8,033 nt of DNA from Halieaceae bacterium UBA4438 (GCA_002390485.1 DGPO01000012.1:11426-19458); one strand, 5' to 3'. Positions 1 to 6,742 are shown, counted from the stretch's first letter. Made by a program: numbers and translations. The notes: generated by a model from the letters alone, not told the origin.

Positions 1-264
1 TTCGGTTACGACCAGGCGACGCCTCGAATTCCCGACTTGCTCGCAAAAACCATGGAGAAACGCTTTTGGATCCATGATTTTTCAGCGGGTTACATGCAGC
101 GAATGATGCCGAAGCTTCCGAGGCAAGGGACTCAAATGCCTTGGGTGAATCCGCAGGACTTTCGGAAGGATAAAAAGATGTTCCGCAACAGTGCAGTGGC
201 CGATGGTGCTCTGATCTTTACCGATCGAAACACCCAGGTAGCGTCGGTCAAGCAAGCCAGCTGA
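1..264 (+). CDS. Flavin-containing (Baeyer-Villiger-type) monooxygenase, C-terminal fragment
   Basis: The frame is open from the first base of the window, so this is the last 87 codons of a longer gene whose start and FAD- and NADPH-binding Rossmann motifs lie outside. The visible part contains the stretches FSAGYMQRMMPKLPRQG and PWVNPQDFRKDKKMFR, followed by a short acidic/hydrophobic end (VADGALIFTD). I recognise this as the C-terminal tail of FAD/NAD(P)H-dependent monooxygenases of the FMO/Baeyer-Villiger group, where a GY-QR-----P-QG-R-PW pattern and a tyrosine- or lysine-rich tail are usual. Family members insert one oxygen atom from O2 into ketones, amines or sulfides, using NADPH. The substrate cannot be told from this fragment. 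The stop is TGA at 262-264, 5 bp before the next gene, so the two are probably co-transcribed. The family call rests only on the tail. Confidence 0.7.
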   Translation, partial: FGYDQATPRIPDLLAKTMEKRFWIHDFSAGYMQRMMPKLPRQGTQMPWVNPQDFRKDKKMFRNSAVADGALIFTDRNTQVASVKQAS

Positions 265-269
265 TTGAC

Positions 270-464
270 ATGAATAGAGGGCTTGAAGAGTCATGGATAG
301 ACTGTCCTTACTGCTGGGAGTCTATTTGCGTCTTGCTCAATCCTGAGGACCTTGGCGAGCAATACATTGAAGACTGCCAGGTCTGCTGCCAACCGATTGA
401 GTTTTTCATTACACAAGACGGATTGGGTGAGTTAAAAGCGGTAGTTTCGGCTGATTCAGAATAA
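270..464 (+). CDS. CPXCG-motif cysteine-rich small protein (zinc-ribbon type)
   Basis: This 64-residue acidic protein has two cysteine knuckles: C12-P-Y-C15 and C36-Q-V-C39-C40-Q-P-I. The segment QYIEDCQVCCQPI is the hallmark of the CPXCG-containing cysteine-rich family (PF14255-like), a widespread proteobacterial family of unknown function. C12/C15 and C36/C39 are well placed to hold one zinc ion (inference). The residue after the first CPxC knuckle is Trp instead of the Gly that names the family. An extra cysteine (C20) lies between the knuckles. The ATG at 270 is 5 bp after the monooxygenase stop and lacks a clear Shine-Dalgarno sequence, so translation may be coupled to the upstream gene. 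The length fits the family, which is usually about 60-70 residues. The family assignment is fairly secure; no cellular role can be stated. Confidence 0.82.
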   Translation: MNRGLEESWIDCPYCWESICVLLNPEDLGEQYIEDCQVCCQPIEFFITQDGLGELKAVVSADSE

Positions 465-555
465 GCCAGTGTCGTGCGCAGTGCCGTTTTTGGGTTAGAG
501 CTGAGGCATCAGGCGCGTTTCTTTTAGGCCAACAACCTTTGGGGGTCGTTTTTTC
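465..555 (+). promoter_or_regulatory. Intergenic leader of the cupin gene with possible SD-sequestering hairpin
   Basis: This 91-bp gap holds no gene and no convincing promoter hexamers. A purine block GGGGG (541-545) about 10 bases before the ATG at 556 is the probable ribosome binding site. It can be drawn into an imperfect hairpin: AACAACC (531-537) pairs with GGTCGTT (544-550) with one A/C mismatch and a 6-base loop, followed by a short T run (551-554). This could damp translation or act as a weak attenuator, but the stem is short and could be chance. Confidence 0.25.
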
Positions 556-1011
556 ATGAAGCATTTTTCGAGACGCGGTGCAGGCGCTGTAATGGGATTG
601 ATATTGCTCGCGCCCCGTGTAATGAGTGGAGAGCTTGTTGTCTCTGAGCGAGCAATTGAGACCACTGTTTTGGCGCAGTCGACCCAGGATTGGGGTGGGT
701 CACCATTAGCTGAATATGCACAGGGCCAACCGGAGATCACTGTGGCGCGAGTCACGATTCCTGTGGGTATGGCGCTCCCGTTACACGAGCATCCGTTCAT
801 GACGGCAGGCGTTGTATTACAGGGTGTTATTGAAGTGCGTACCGATTCCGGCAAGACGCACATTGCGCGAGCTGGCGAGGCGGTTATTGAGCTCATTGAT
901 CAGCCGCACGGCGGTGCGAATATTGGTGACACCGACGCAGTCATTTTGGTGGTTTATGCGGGGATCAAAGACCAGGCGTTTACGGTCCCTGTTCGACATG
1001 GCGATATTTGA
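556..1011 (+). CDS. Exported cupin-domain protein
   Basis: This 151-residue protein has an N-terminal export signal and a single cupin barrel. The N-terminus has twin arginines (SRRG, residues 5-8) and a hydrophobic stretch (about 11-24). It resembles a Sec signal or a weak Tat-like signal without the full consensus; no clear cleavage site is seen. Cupin motif 1 spans residues 71-90: G71, five residues, H77-E78-H79, ending at G90. The usual metal-binding glutamate three to four residues after the second histidine is missing (PFMTAG). Motif 2 spans about 107-122 and contains G107, P117-H118 and N122. H77, H79 and H118 could still bind a metal ion. The family includes dioxygenases, isomerases and sugar- or metabolite-binding proteins, so no reaction is proposed. 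The start at 556 is supported by GGGGG at 541-545; an internal ATG at 592 would remove the charged signal end. The gene ends 8 bp from the convergent dnaE2 stop. Confidence 0.8.
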   Translation: MKHFSRRGAGAVMGLILLAPRVMSGELVVSERAIETTVLAQSTQDWGGSPLAEYAQGQPEITVARVTIPVGMALPLHEHPFMTAGVVLQGVIEVRTDSGKTHIARAGEAVIELIDQPHGGANIGDTDAVILVVYAGIKDQAFTVPVRHGDI

Positions 1012-1019
1012 CACCTTAC

Positions 1020-4000
1020 TTAATGGAAGTCTCGAGACTTAACGGCCAGATCGCTGAGGGCATGGCTGTGGTCATAAAGACCGCTTGCGATAACATGAGT
1101 GACGCCGTCTCTCGATTCGACGGTCCCTTTGATGAGCAGCAGTTGGGCGGTCATTAAAGCCGCTTTGAACTGTTCTTGAACGCGGGGCCAGACAATAACG
1201 TTGATATTGCCGGTCTCATCCTCGAGGGTCAGGAAAATTACGCCCGATGCGGTCCCGGGTCGCTGTCGACACGTCACGAGACCCGCTGTTCGAACAAAGC
1301 GTCGGTTACCCATGGCAATGAGGTCGGTTTGACGACGACATCGATCAAATGGTGGCTGTCGACGTAGAAGGGCAAGCGGGTGTGCACGTAATGTGAGCCC
1401 CGTACTTTGGTAATCAAAAATAACGTTCTCGGTTATGGACGGTGCTGTAATGGCGTCCATGTCATTCTCCTGCTGACGGTGCTCGTCAACTAATAACGGG
1501 CGAGAGTCTTTGAGTGCCATAATGGCCCAGTGGGTCTTATGACGGTGCCCTGAAAGTGTCGCTAGTGCATCGGCGGCCGAGAGTGCTTCGAGATCTTTTT
1601 GGTTTATATTAGTGCGTCGTCTGAGGTCTGCGACCGACTGAAAGAGGATGTTGGTGCGTGCATCGATAATCTGGTCAGCGCCTGATTTACTGAGTCCTTT
1701 GACCAACCTTAATCCCAGTTGTATCACTTCCTGTGTTCTTGCATCGGCGGTGATCAATCGATGGTTCCAGTCGCTGTGATTGACGTCGATGGGCAGTGAT
1801 TTGACGCCGTGCCGATCGGCATCTTGGATGAGTTGTGATGGCGTATAAAAACCCATGGGTTGGCTGTTCAGTAAGCCCACATAAAATGCGCCGGGATGAT
1901 GGCATTTTAGCCACGCCGAAACATAGGCCAGTAATGCGAAGCTGGCCGAATGAGATTCGGGGAAACCGTAGCCGCCAAAGCCCTTGATTTGACTAAAAAG
2001 CTGATCGGCAAAGTCCGCGCTGTATCCTCGATGCAACATACCGCTTTTCAGCTTGTTTTCGAATGTCAGAAGTTTGCTGTTTCGGCCCCAGTTAGTAATG
2101 GCACGTCTAAGGGAGTCTGCCTCTCCACCGCTGAAGCCGGCAGCAACCATGGCGAGTCGGATGACTTGCTCCTGAAAGATCGGGACACCTAATGTGCGTT
2201 CTAAAACAGATCGTATTGCTGGGTCGGGATAGGTAATGGCCTCCAAACCTGCTCTACGTCGCAGGTAGGGGTGGACCATGTCACCTTGAATTGGCCCTGG
2301 TCGGACGATCGCAATTTCGATCACTAAATCATAAAAGCAGGTGGGCTTGAGTCTGGGGAGCATCGACATTTGCGCGCGTGACTCGATTTGAAAAACACCG
2401 AGTGAATCGCCGGTCTGCAGCATTCTGAATGTGGCCTGGTCGTCTTTTGGAATGTCCTGAATCGACTGAATAGACGGGACCTGTCGCTGGACGAGAGCCA
2501 GTGTTTTTCGGATGGCTGAAAGCATTCCAAGCGCTAAAATATCGACTTTGAGCAGGCCGAGTGACTCGATGTCTTCTTTATCCCACTGAATAACCGTTCG
2601 GTCGGGCATGCTGGCATTTTCAATAGGGACTAGGTTGGAAATAGGCCCGCGGCTGATAACAAATCCACCCACATGCTGCGACAGATGTCGTGGGAAGCCG
2701 AGTATTTGCTGTGTCATGCTTAAGAAGAGCTCGGCTTGAATGCTGCTGGACTGGATGCCTTGCGCTTCAAATTTTGCGGTGAGCTCGCGCTCGCGATTCC
2801 ACCACGCCAAAGATTTTGCTAATTCCTCTACAAAGACGGTGTCCATTCCCAGCGCTTTTCCGACATCTCTTACGGCACTGCGCGAGCGGTAAGTGATGAC
2901 CGTCGCCGCAAGTGCAGCCCGACGGCGGGAGTACTTCGTATAAATATACTGTATGACCTCTTCGCGTCGTTCATGTTCAAAATCGACGTCGATATCCGGA
3001 GGTTCATCGCGCTCGCGTGAGATAAATCGCTCAAAAAGCAGTGACACTTGTTCAGGAGAAACTTCGGTAATGTGCAAGCAGTAACACACCACTGAGTTTG
3101 CCGCTGAGCCGCGGCCTTGGCACAAAATATGCCGTTGTCGAGCAAAGTTAACGACATCGTACACAGTGAGAAAATAGTATTCGTAATCCAGCTCTGTGAT
3201 GAGTTTGAGTTCTCGCTCGATGCGTTCTTGTATGCGCGGTGGGACACCTTTGGGCCATCGGCGGTGAGCACCCTCTGACACGCATTTTCGTAAGTAACTG
3301 TTGGCAGAATGACCGTTGGGTACTACTTCTTCAGGGTACTCGTATCGCAGTTCATCGAGGTTGAAGTGGCACTGTTGGGCCAGTCTTAAGGTCTCTCCGA
3401 GCAGTTCTTGTGGGTACAGTGGGGCCAGTTTGTCTAAACGTCTGAGGTGCTGCTGACCGTTACATACGCGGTGTTGACCGAGCTCTTGGACAGAGCGGTT
3501 GTAACGTATTGCTGTGAGGACGTCATGCAGCATTTTACGGCGTGCCGAGTGCATTTCGACGCTGCCACAGGCGAGCAGTGGTGCACTCATTTCTGATGCT
3601 AGTCTTTGTAAATCGACTAATCGGGCTAAGTCATCGTGACGCAACAGTTGACTGACACCAATCCAGAATCGACCCGGTGAACGTCGTGCAAGTATTTTCG
3701 CGTGGTGGCACTCGCTTTCAATATCCATTGGTATCCAGATAATGAAACAGCGTTTTAGATGGAAATAAACATCTCGAAGGTGGGTCATGTAATGCCCCTT
3801 CGCACTGCGTCGCCGTGATCGGCTGATCAAGCTAGAAAGTTCACCGTATGCCGCCCTTGACGGTGCTAGGGCGACGATTTTTAACCCTTCGCTGACTGTA
3901 AATTCACTGCCGATGATGAGTTTGAAATTCAATTCCTTCGCCATGACATGTGCTTTAACAACACCTGCCAGTGAGCACTCATCGGTGAGTGCCAGGGCTG

Positions 4001-4100
4001 AATACCCCAGCTGCACGGCTTGCTCTACGAGCTCTGATGGGTGCGATGCACCTCGAAGAAAGCTGTAGTTACTTAGGCAGTGGAGCTCAGCGTACGACAT
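1020..4100 (-). CDS. dnaE2: Error-prone DNA polymerase III alpha subunit DnaE2 (ImuC)
   Basis: This 1026-residue protein is the catalytic subunit of the SOS mutasome. It copies past damaged bases together with ImuB and the beta clamp. The N-terminus (AELHCLSNYSFLRGASHP, then ALTDECSLAGVVKAH) is the DnaE2-type PHP domain, about residues 1-200. The polymerase core carries the catalytic aspartates in PDIDVDF (D371 and D373) and LKVDILALG (D520), matching E. coli DnaE D401, D403 and D555. Other family blocks are LCQGRGSAANS (327-336), RPGPIQGDMVHPYLRRR (600-616) and GGYGFPESHSASFALLAY (709-726). A C-terminal OB fold (about 935-1010) has the DnaE2-typical RQRPGTASGVIFLTLEDETG. The length is normal and the frame intact, so it should be active. 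The ATG at 4098-4100 gives the standard N-terminus, but no Shine-Dalgarno sequence precedes it. A LexA box ends 8 bp upstream. imuB is about 1.2 kb away with two genes between. Confidence 0.97.
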   Translation of the reverse strand: MSYAELHCLSNYSFLRGASHPSELVEQAVQLGYSALALTDECSLAGVVKAHVMAKELNFKLIIGSEFTVSEGLKIVALAPSRAAYGELSSLISRSRRRSAKGHYMTHLRDVYFHLKRCFIIWIPMDIESECHHAKILARRSPGRFWIGVSQLLRHDDLARLVDLQRLASEMSAPLLACGSVEMHSARRKMLHDVLTAIRYNRSVQELGQHRVCNGQQHLRRLDKLAPLYPQELLGETLRLAQQCHFNLDELRYEYPEEVVPNGHSANSYLRKCVSEGAHRRWPKGVPPRIQERIERELKLITELDYEYYFLTVYDVVNFARQRHILCQGRGSAANSVVCYCLHITEVSPEQVSLLFERFISRERDEPPDIDVDFEHERREEVIQYIYTKYSRRRAALAATVITYRSRSAVRDVGKALGMDTVFVEELAKSLAWWNRERELTAKFEAQGIQSSSIQAELFLSMTQQILGFPRHLSQHVGGFVISRGPISNLVPIENASMPDRTVIQWDKEDIESLGLLKVDILALGMLSAIRKTLALVQRQVPSIQSIQDIPKDDQATFRMLQTGDSLGVFQIESRAQMSMLPRLKPTCFYDLVIEIAIVRPGPIQGDMVHPYLRRRAGLEAITYPDPAIRSVLERTLGVPIFQEQVIRLAMVAAGFSGGEADSLRRAITNWGRNSKLLTFENKLKSGMLHRGYSADFADQLFSQIKGFGGYGFPESHSASFALLAYVSAWLKCHHPGAFYVGLLNSQPMGFYTPSQLIQDADRHGVKSLPIDVNHSDWNHRLITADARTQEVIQLGLRLVKGLSKSGADQIIDARTNILFQSVADLRRRTNINQKDLEALSAADALATLSGHRHKTHWAIMALKDSRPLLVDEHRQQENDMDAITAPSITENVIFDYQSTGLTLRAHPLALLRRQPPFDRCRRQTDLIAMGNRRFVRTAGLVTCRQRPGTASGVIFLTLEDETGNINVIVWPRVQEQFKAALMTAQLLLIKGTVESRDGVTHVIASGLYDHSHALSDLAVKSRDFH

Positions 4101-4108
4101 GTCAAAAA

Positions 4109-4128
4109 TACTGTGTTTTTATACAGTA
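4109..4128 (-). promoter_or_regulatory. LexA (SOS) box of dnaE2
   Basis: The plus strand reads TACTGTGTTTTTATACAGTA, which matches 17 of 20 positions of the E. coli LexA consensus, with perfect CTGT-N8-ACAG half-sites. The dyad extends to 7-bp arms (4108-4114 and 4123-4129). It lies 8 bp upstream of the dnaE2 ATG and covers AT-rich -10 candidates on the minus strand (TATACT at 4125-4130, TATAAA at 4118-4123), so LexA bound here should block the promoter directly. I see no good -35 hexamer. The same box is 84 bp upstream of the divergent lipocalin start. Confidence 0.93.
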
Positions 4129-4212
4129 TAAGGCTTTTTTCAATAAAGCCCACATTCTGTCAGTTGTCAGTCATACTCAGTACTGGAGATTCATTCAACG
4201 AGGTGAAAGGCC
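4129..4212 (+). promoter_or_regulatory. Upstream region of the lipocalin gene (divergent from dnaE2)
   Basis: This is the remainder of the 112-bp divergent gap. AGGTGA at 4201-4206 is a good ribosome binding site for the GTG at 4213. A 7-bp tandem repeat, TGTCAGT twice (4158-4171), includes TTGTCA at 4164-4169. That hexamer could be a -35 element, but no convincing -10 follows at the right spacing. A small inverted repeat (GGCTTT at 4132-4137, AAAGCC at 4145-4150) is present without a terminator-type T tract next to it. The promoter is therefore not located with confidence. Confidence 0.4.
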
Positions 4213-4725
4213 GTGCTTAAGCGACTGGGTATGTTATGTATTGTCTTGTTAGTCAGCTGTACGGGCTTGCCTGACAACGTTGAGCCGGTGAGCCAGTTTG
4301 ATACCGAGCAGTACTTAGGAACCTGGTACGAAATTGCACGTTTAGACCATAGCTTTGAGCGTAATCTTGAGCGTGTGACTGCGACGTACGGTTTGAATGA
4401 GGATGGATCGATTTCTGTTCTGAATAAAGGATTCAATACTGAAAAGGGCGAATGGCGTCAGGCAGAGGGCGTCGCCAAACCGATGGGTTCAAGCGATATT
4501 GCGCACCTCAAAGTGTCCTTCTTTGGGCCGTTCTATGGAACCTATGCGGTGTTTGAACTCGCTGACGATTACAGCCACGCCTTTGTGTCCGGATACAACA
4601 CCGATTATCTTTGGTTATTAGCGCGAGAGCCTGATGTCAGTGCCGAAGTACGCCAGCGCTTTATTAATGAAAGCCAAGCACTGGGATTTGATACGTCTAA
4701 GCTGATCTGGGTGTCGACAGATTAG
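4213..4725 (+). CDS. blc: Outer-membrane lipocalin lipoprotein (Blc-like)
   Basis: This 170-residue lipoprotein closely resembles E. coli Blc. The signal peptide ends in a lipobox LVSC (residues 13-16). Cys16 would be lipidated, and Thr17 at +2 gives no inner-membrane retention signal, so the outer membrane is expected. The lipocalin signature QYLGTWYEIARLDHSFER (33-50) is the first conserved region (GxWY). RVTATYGL, LNKGFN (70-75), LKVSFFGPFYGTYAVF (99-114) and DYLWLLAREP (131-140) follow the Blc pattern block by block, ending with GFDTSKLIWV (158-167). Family members form an eight-stranded barrel that binds lipids such as lysophospholipids and fatty acids, and are linked to envelope stress and membrane maintenance. 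The start is GTG at 4213, supported by AGGTGA 6 bases upstream; it gives a proper signal peptide. The gene is divergent from dnaE2, sharing a region with a LexA box, and converges on the next gene across a hairpin terminator. Confidence 0.95.
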   Translation: MLKRLGMLCIVLLVSCTGLPDNVEPVSQFDTEQYLGTWYEIARLDHSFERNLERVTATYGLNEDGSISVLNKGFNTEKGEWRQAEGVAKPMGSSDIAHLKVSFFGPFYGTYAVFELADDYSHAFVSGYNTDYLWLLAREPDVSAEVRQRFINESQALGFDTSKLIWVSTD

Positions 4726-4740
4726 CGCTCTTTGAAAGTA

Positions 4741-4779
4741 AAAAAGCCCAACGCAGGAATGAGTTGGGCTGAGCTTTTG
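4741..4779. terminator. Bidirectional rho-independent terminator between convergent genes
   Basis: The 8-bp perfect stem AGCCCAAC (4745-4752) and GTTGGGCT (4763-4770) has a 10-base loop. On the minus strand the stem is followed directly by a run of five T's (complement of the A's at 4740-4744, after counting one A in the stem), a classical terminator for the small secreted-protein gene. On the plus strand it is followed by GAGCTTTTG, a weaker T tract that may serve the lipocalin gene. Its place between two convergent stops fits both uses. Confidence 0.85.
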
Positions 4780-4797
4780 TTAAGGATGTTTTGCGAT

Positions 4798-5154
4798 TCA
4801 GTCGTTAACGCTGAGCAGAACAGGACGCTGAACGCTGAGCAGTTCCCACGTTGTGTCGGAGCGGGTCTGCTGAAAGGCATAAGTCACTTTTGATCCCAGT
4901 GGCAGCTCGAGGCCGACCATAGTGATGTTAGCGTCAACGCGATTACGCATGGATCGGCGCTTTAACTTATTGCAATTCGCCTCGGCACCATGGTCGATAT
5001 CGTGAAATCTTACGCGAAGGGTATCTGACGGGTACTCGTTGACCCCGATCACCTCACCTGAAAGCACACAATCTTGGACGACTTCGGCACTCGCACCTGA
5101 CGTATAAAGGGCGCCTAAAGCGCAGAGGCCTATTAATAGTTTGTTCATTTTCAT
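4798..5154 (-). CDS. Small secreted protein of unknown function
   Basis: I do not recognise a family for this 118-residue protein. It has a clear Sec signal peptide: KMNK at the N-terminus, hydrophobic LLIGLCALGALY (6-17), then TSGASA with cleavage likely after Ala23. The mature part is about 95 residues, with two cysteines (C29 and C61) that could form a disulfide, a basic patch KLKRRSMRNR (63-72), and alternating hydrophobic stretches suggesting a small beta-rich fold (inference). The cysteine in the signal (C11) is not in a good lipobox, as Leu precedes it, so a periplasmic or secreted soluble protein is more likely than a lipoprotein. AAGGAGA lies 8 bases before the first ATG (5154) and 14 before the second (5148), favouring the first. 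The gene lies 139 bp downstream of imuB on the same strand and ends at the shared terminator. No LexA box lies directly in front of it. Confidence 0.85.
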   Translation of the reverse strand: MKMNKLLIGLCALGALYTSGASAEVVQDCVLSGEVIGVNEYPSDTLRVRFHDIDHGAEANCNKLKRRSMRNRVDANITMVGLELPLGSKVTYAFQQTRSDTTWELLSVQRPVLLSVND

Positions 5155-5293
5155 TCTTCTTGTCTCCTTACGCCTCCCGGCGTGCTATCGCTTCACAGCG
5201 TTTAGCGGATTACCCGCAATTAACTCAAACAACCCATGTAACTTAAATGAAGTTTTAATGAAATAAAAGTGTAATATTAAGAAATGTGGCAAA
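5155..5293 (-). promoter_or_regulatory. Structured leader region of the small secreted-protein gene
   Basis: Read on the minus strand, this gap between imuB and the secreted-protein gene is AT-rich at first and then has two back-to-back hairpins just before the ribosome binding site. The first (5206-5184) pairs GCTA with TAGC and CGCT with AGCG around a GTGA loop, with a small internal loop. The second (5183-5170) pairs ACGCC with GGCGT around GGGA. Both loops fit the GNRA tetraloop pattern. The Shine-Dalgarno AAGGAGA (5169-5163) follows at once. No convincing promoter hexamers or T tract were found, so this is not a typical terminator for imuB. A regulatory leader is possible but unproven. 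Confidence 0.45.
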
Positions 5294-6742
5294 TTAGTCA
5301 AAAATGCCCTGCAAAAACCAACACCGACTGTGGCGATCTTGAAAGATCCAAACAGGCTGCCCTGTGCGTGTTTTAGCGACGTAGTAGTCTCGACTAGAAG
5401 GCTGGCTCCACCAGTAATCTTCCAAACGTTCAGGACCTCTAACGATCTCGAGTGCATCCATCCAGTACAGTTGATTGCCCCGCTGACTAATAGGCTGTGG
5501 TGAGTTGAGTAGCCAGAAGGGACGCTGAGTAATCGAGGGATTGCTGATCTGAGCGGTGAACTGATTAGGGTCAGTGTAAGAGCAGTGTTCGGGTAGGTGT
5601 TCTGAGCGTTCATAGACGTGGGTCACGGCTTGAAAGCCTAACCGGCTGCGTAATCGATCGATCAGTTGTGACAGCGGTTCTTGGTGCTTGGATTCGAGAA
5701 ACAAATCCTGCGTTTTGTGTTGTGCTGCACTGAGTTCACACGCGGTCAGCTGAACACCTTCTATGAGGTCGTCAAACGTCAACAGGTCTAATTTCAGTAA
5801 CGATTGTTCCAGCCAGCGGTTAAGGTCGCTGTGGCATTCACTGCTGTGAATATCAAGGTGCGTATGAACGCCTTGAACAGGTAAAAACGCCCAGGCAATG
5901 TGCTGTGTTTCAAGTTGCGTATTCCTGACGAACTCAGCAAAACTTTCCAATAACGTTTTCATGGGTAGCGCAAGTTCTTGATGGTTTTTTGAGCCATACC
6001 CTAGCCAGATAATATCGCTGTATTCTGGTTCTGGATAAAAGTCTTCAATGGCCGTCTCTACTCGGCATAATAATTGGTCAACCCACCGGGTAAATTCTCG
6101 ACTACAGCGTCGCTTCAGTGATGTGCTTGGGAGCGAAAATAGGTCTTTAAAGGTGCGAACTCCAGCTTTGGCAAGTGCGGCAGTGTCCTTAGGGAAGTCG
6201 GTTATGTGAGCCAGTGGAAGGGGGGAAAGTCGTGACTCAAGCGAGAGACCCTCAATGGGCATATCCATCATCGGCGAAGGGTCAGACTGGCTGAATAACC
6301 AAGCGGCTTCTTGACTTGGGCCGATGCCCACAGATGCGGTAAACCCGCGACGATCGAGTTCGGTTGTTATCTTCTTTAAAAGGTTTTCTAGACCACCATG
6401 AACGAGCAGGCATCGCCCAATTTCAAGTTGTAAGCAATCATCTCGCCACAGGGTGAGTGTTGGTGTAATGGAGTAGGTCCATTGTGTGAGCTGCTTAAGT
6501 GCGCGCTGTTCTTGCTCAGTTTGCCGACTGATAAGCTGAAGGGGTTGCCCGCTGAGTAGACCACTGACAGTGGATTGCTTTAGTCCTGGCTTTACGCCCA
6601 GCGCCTCTACCGCATCATCGCAGGTAATCACCCGGTTTGCCTCGATCACTACACGTAGGCAGTCCTCATCAAAGCTTGGCTTTGATGTGAGTGCCTCGAG
6701 CGGTAATTTAGGAAAATGTAGGCAAAGCCAGAGCACAAACAC
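5294..6742 (-). CDS. imuB: ImuB, non-catalytic Y-family polymerase-like mutasome protein
   Basis: This 482-residue protein is the ImuB bridge of the SOS mutasome, which in known systems links DnaE2 and ImuA to the beta clamp. The N-terminus VLWLCLHFPKLPLEAL (3-18) is the ImuB signature; Y-family polymerases have a metal-binding VDMD-type motif here, replaced by LCLH. The second catalytic site, normally S-DE, is replaced by the WRDDCLQLEIGR region (99-110), so polymerase activity is not expected. VHGGLENLL (114-122), GIGPSQEAAWLF (139-150) and a helix-hairpin-helix region (about 180-215) follow. The C-terminal ImuB domain includes RPFWLL (407-412), GPERLEDYWW (436-445), RDYYVA (451-456) and WFLQGIFD at the end. 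TQDLF (344-348) resembles a beta-clamp-binding pentapeptide with its first Gln changed. The start is GTG at 6742; an in-frame TGA 7-9 bases upstream rules out a longer protein, while GTG at codon 3 is possible. The upstream LexA box indicates SOS control. Confidence 0.95.
   Translation of the reverse strand: MFVLWLCLHFPKLPLEALTSKPSFDEDCLRVVIEANRVITCDDAVEALGVKPGLKQSTVSGLLSGQPLQLISRQTEQEQRALKQLTQWTYSITPTLTLWRDDCLQLEIGRCLLVHGGLENLLKKITTELDRRGFTASVGIGPSQEAAWLFSQSDPSPMMDMPIEGLSLESRLSPLPLAHITDFPKDTAALAKAGVRTFKDLFSLPSTSLKRRCSREFTRWVDQLLCRVETAIEDFYPEPEYSDIIWLGYGSKNHQELALPMKTLLESFAEFVRNTQLETQHIAWAFLPVQGVHTHLDIHSSECHSDLNRWLEQSLLKLDLLTFDDLIEGVQLTACELSAAQHKTQDLFLESKHQEPLSQLIDRLRSRLGFQAVTHVYERSEHLPEHCSYTDPNQFTAQISNPSITQRPFWLLNSPQPISQRGNQLYWMDALEIVRGPERLEDYWWSQPSSRDYYVAKTRTGQPVWIFQDRHSRCWFLQGIFD

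Noticed and set aside
495..896. A 133-codon minus-strand open frame opposite the cupin gene.
   Set aside because: The plus-strand frame has a signal peptide, ribosome binding site and cupin motifs; the antisense product has a shadow-like composition.
1027..1040. A perfect 14-bp palindrome, AAGTCTCGAGACTT, in the last codons of dnaE2, near the convergent cupin stop.
   Set aside because: It has no loop and no T tract, lies in coding sequence, and is short enough to be chance; not called as a terminator.
2870..3271. A 133-codon open frame on the minus strand inside dnaE2.
   Set aside because: It overlaps the conserved catalytic region of dnaE2 in another frame and its product has no recognisable features.
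4132..4150. A 6-bp inverted repeat GGCTTT/AAAGCC between dnaE2 and the lipocalin gene.
   Set aside because: It lies upstream of both divergent genes, so it cannot be their terminator, and the stem is weak.
4158..4171. A tandem 7-bp repeat TGTCAGT in front of the lipocalin gene, containing a TTGTCA hexamer.
   Set aside because: Only two copies and no matching -10 element at proper spacing; kept as a note in the intergenic entry rather than a promoter call.
5185..5613. A 142-codon minus-strand frame overlapping the imuB 3' end and the downstream leader.
   Set aside because: It overlaps the conserved ImuB C-terminal domain in another frame and has no recognisable motif or ribosome binding site.
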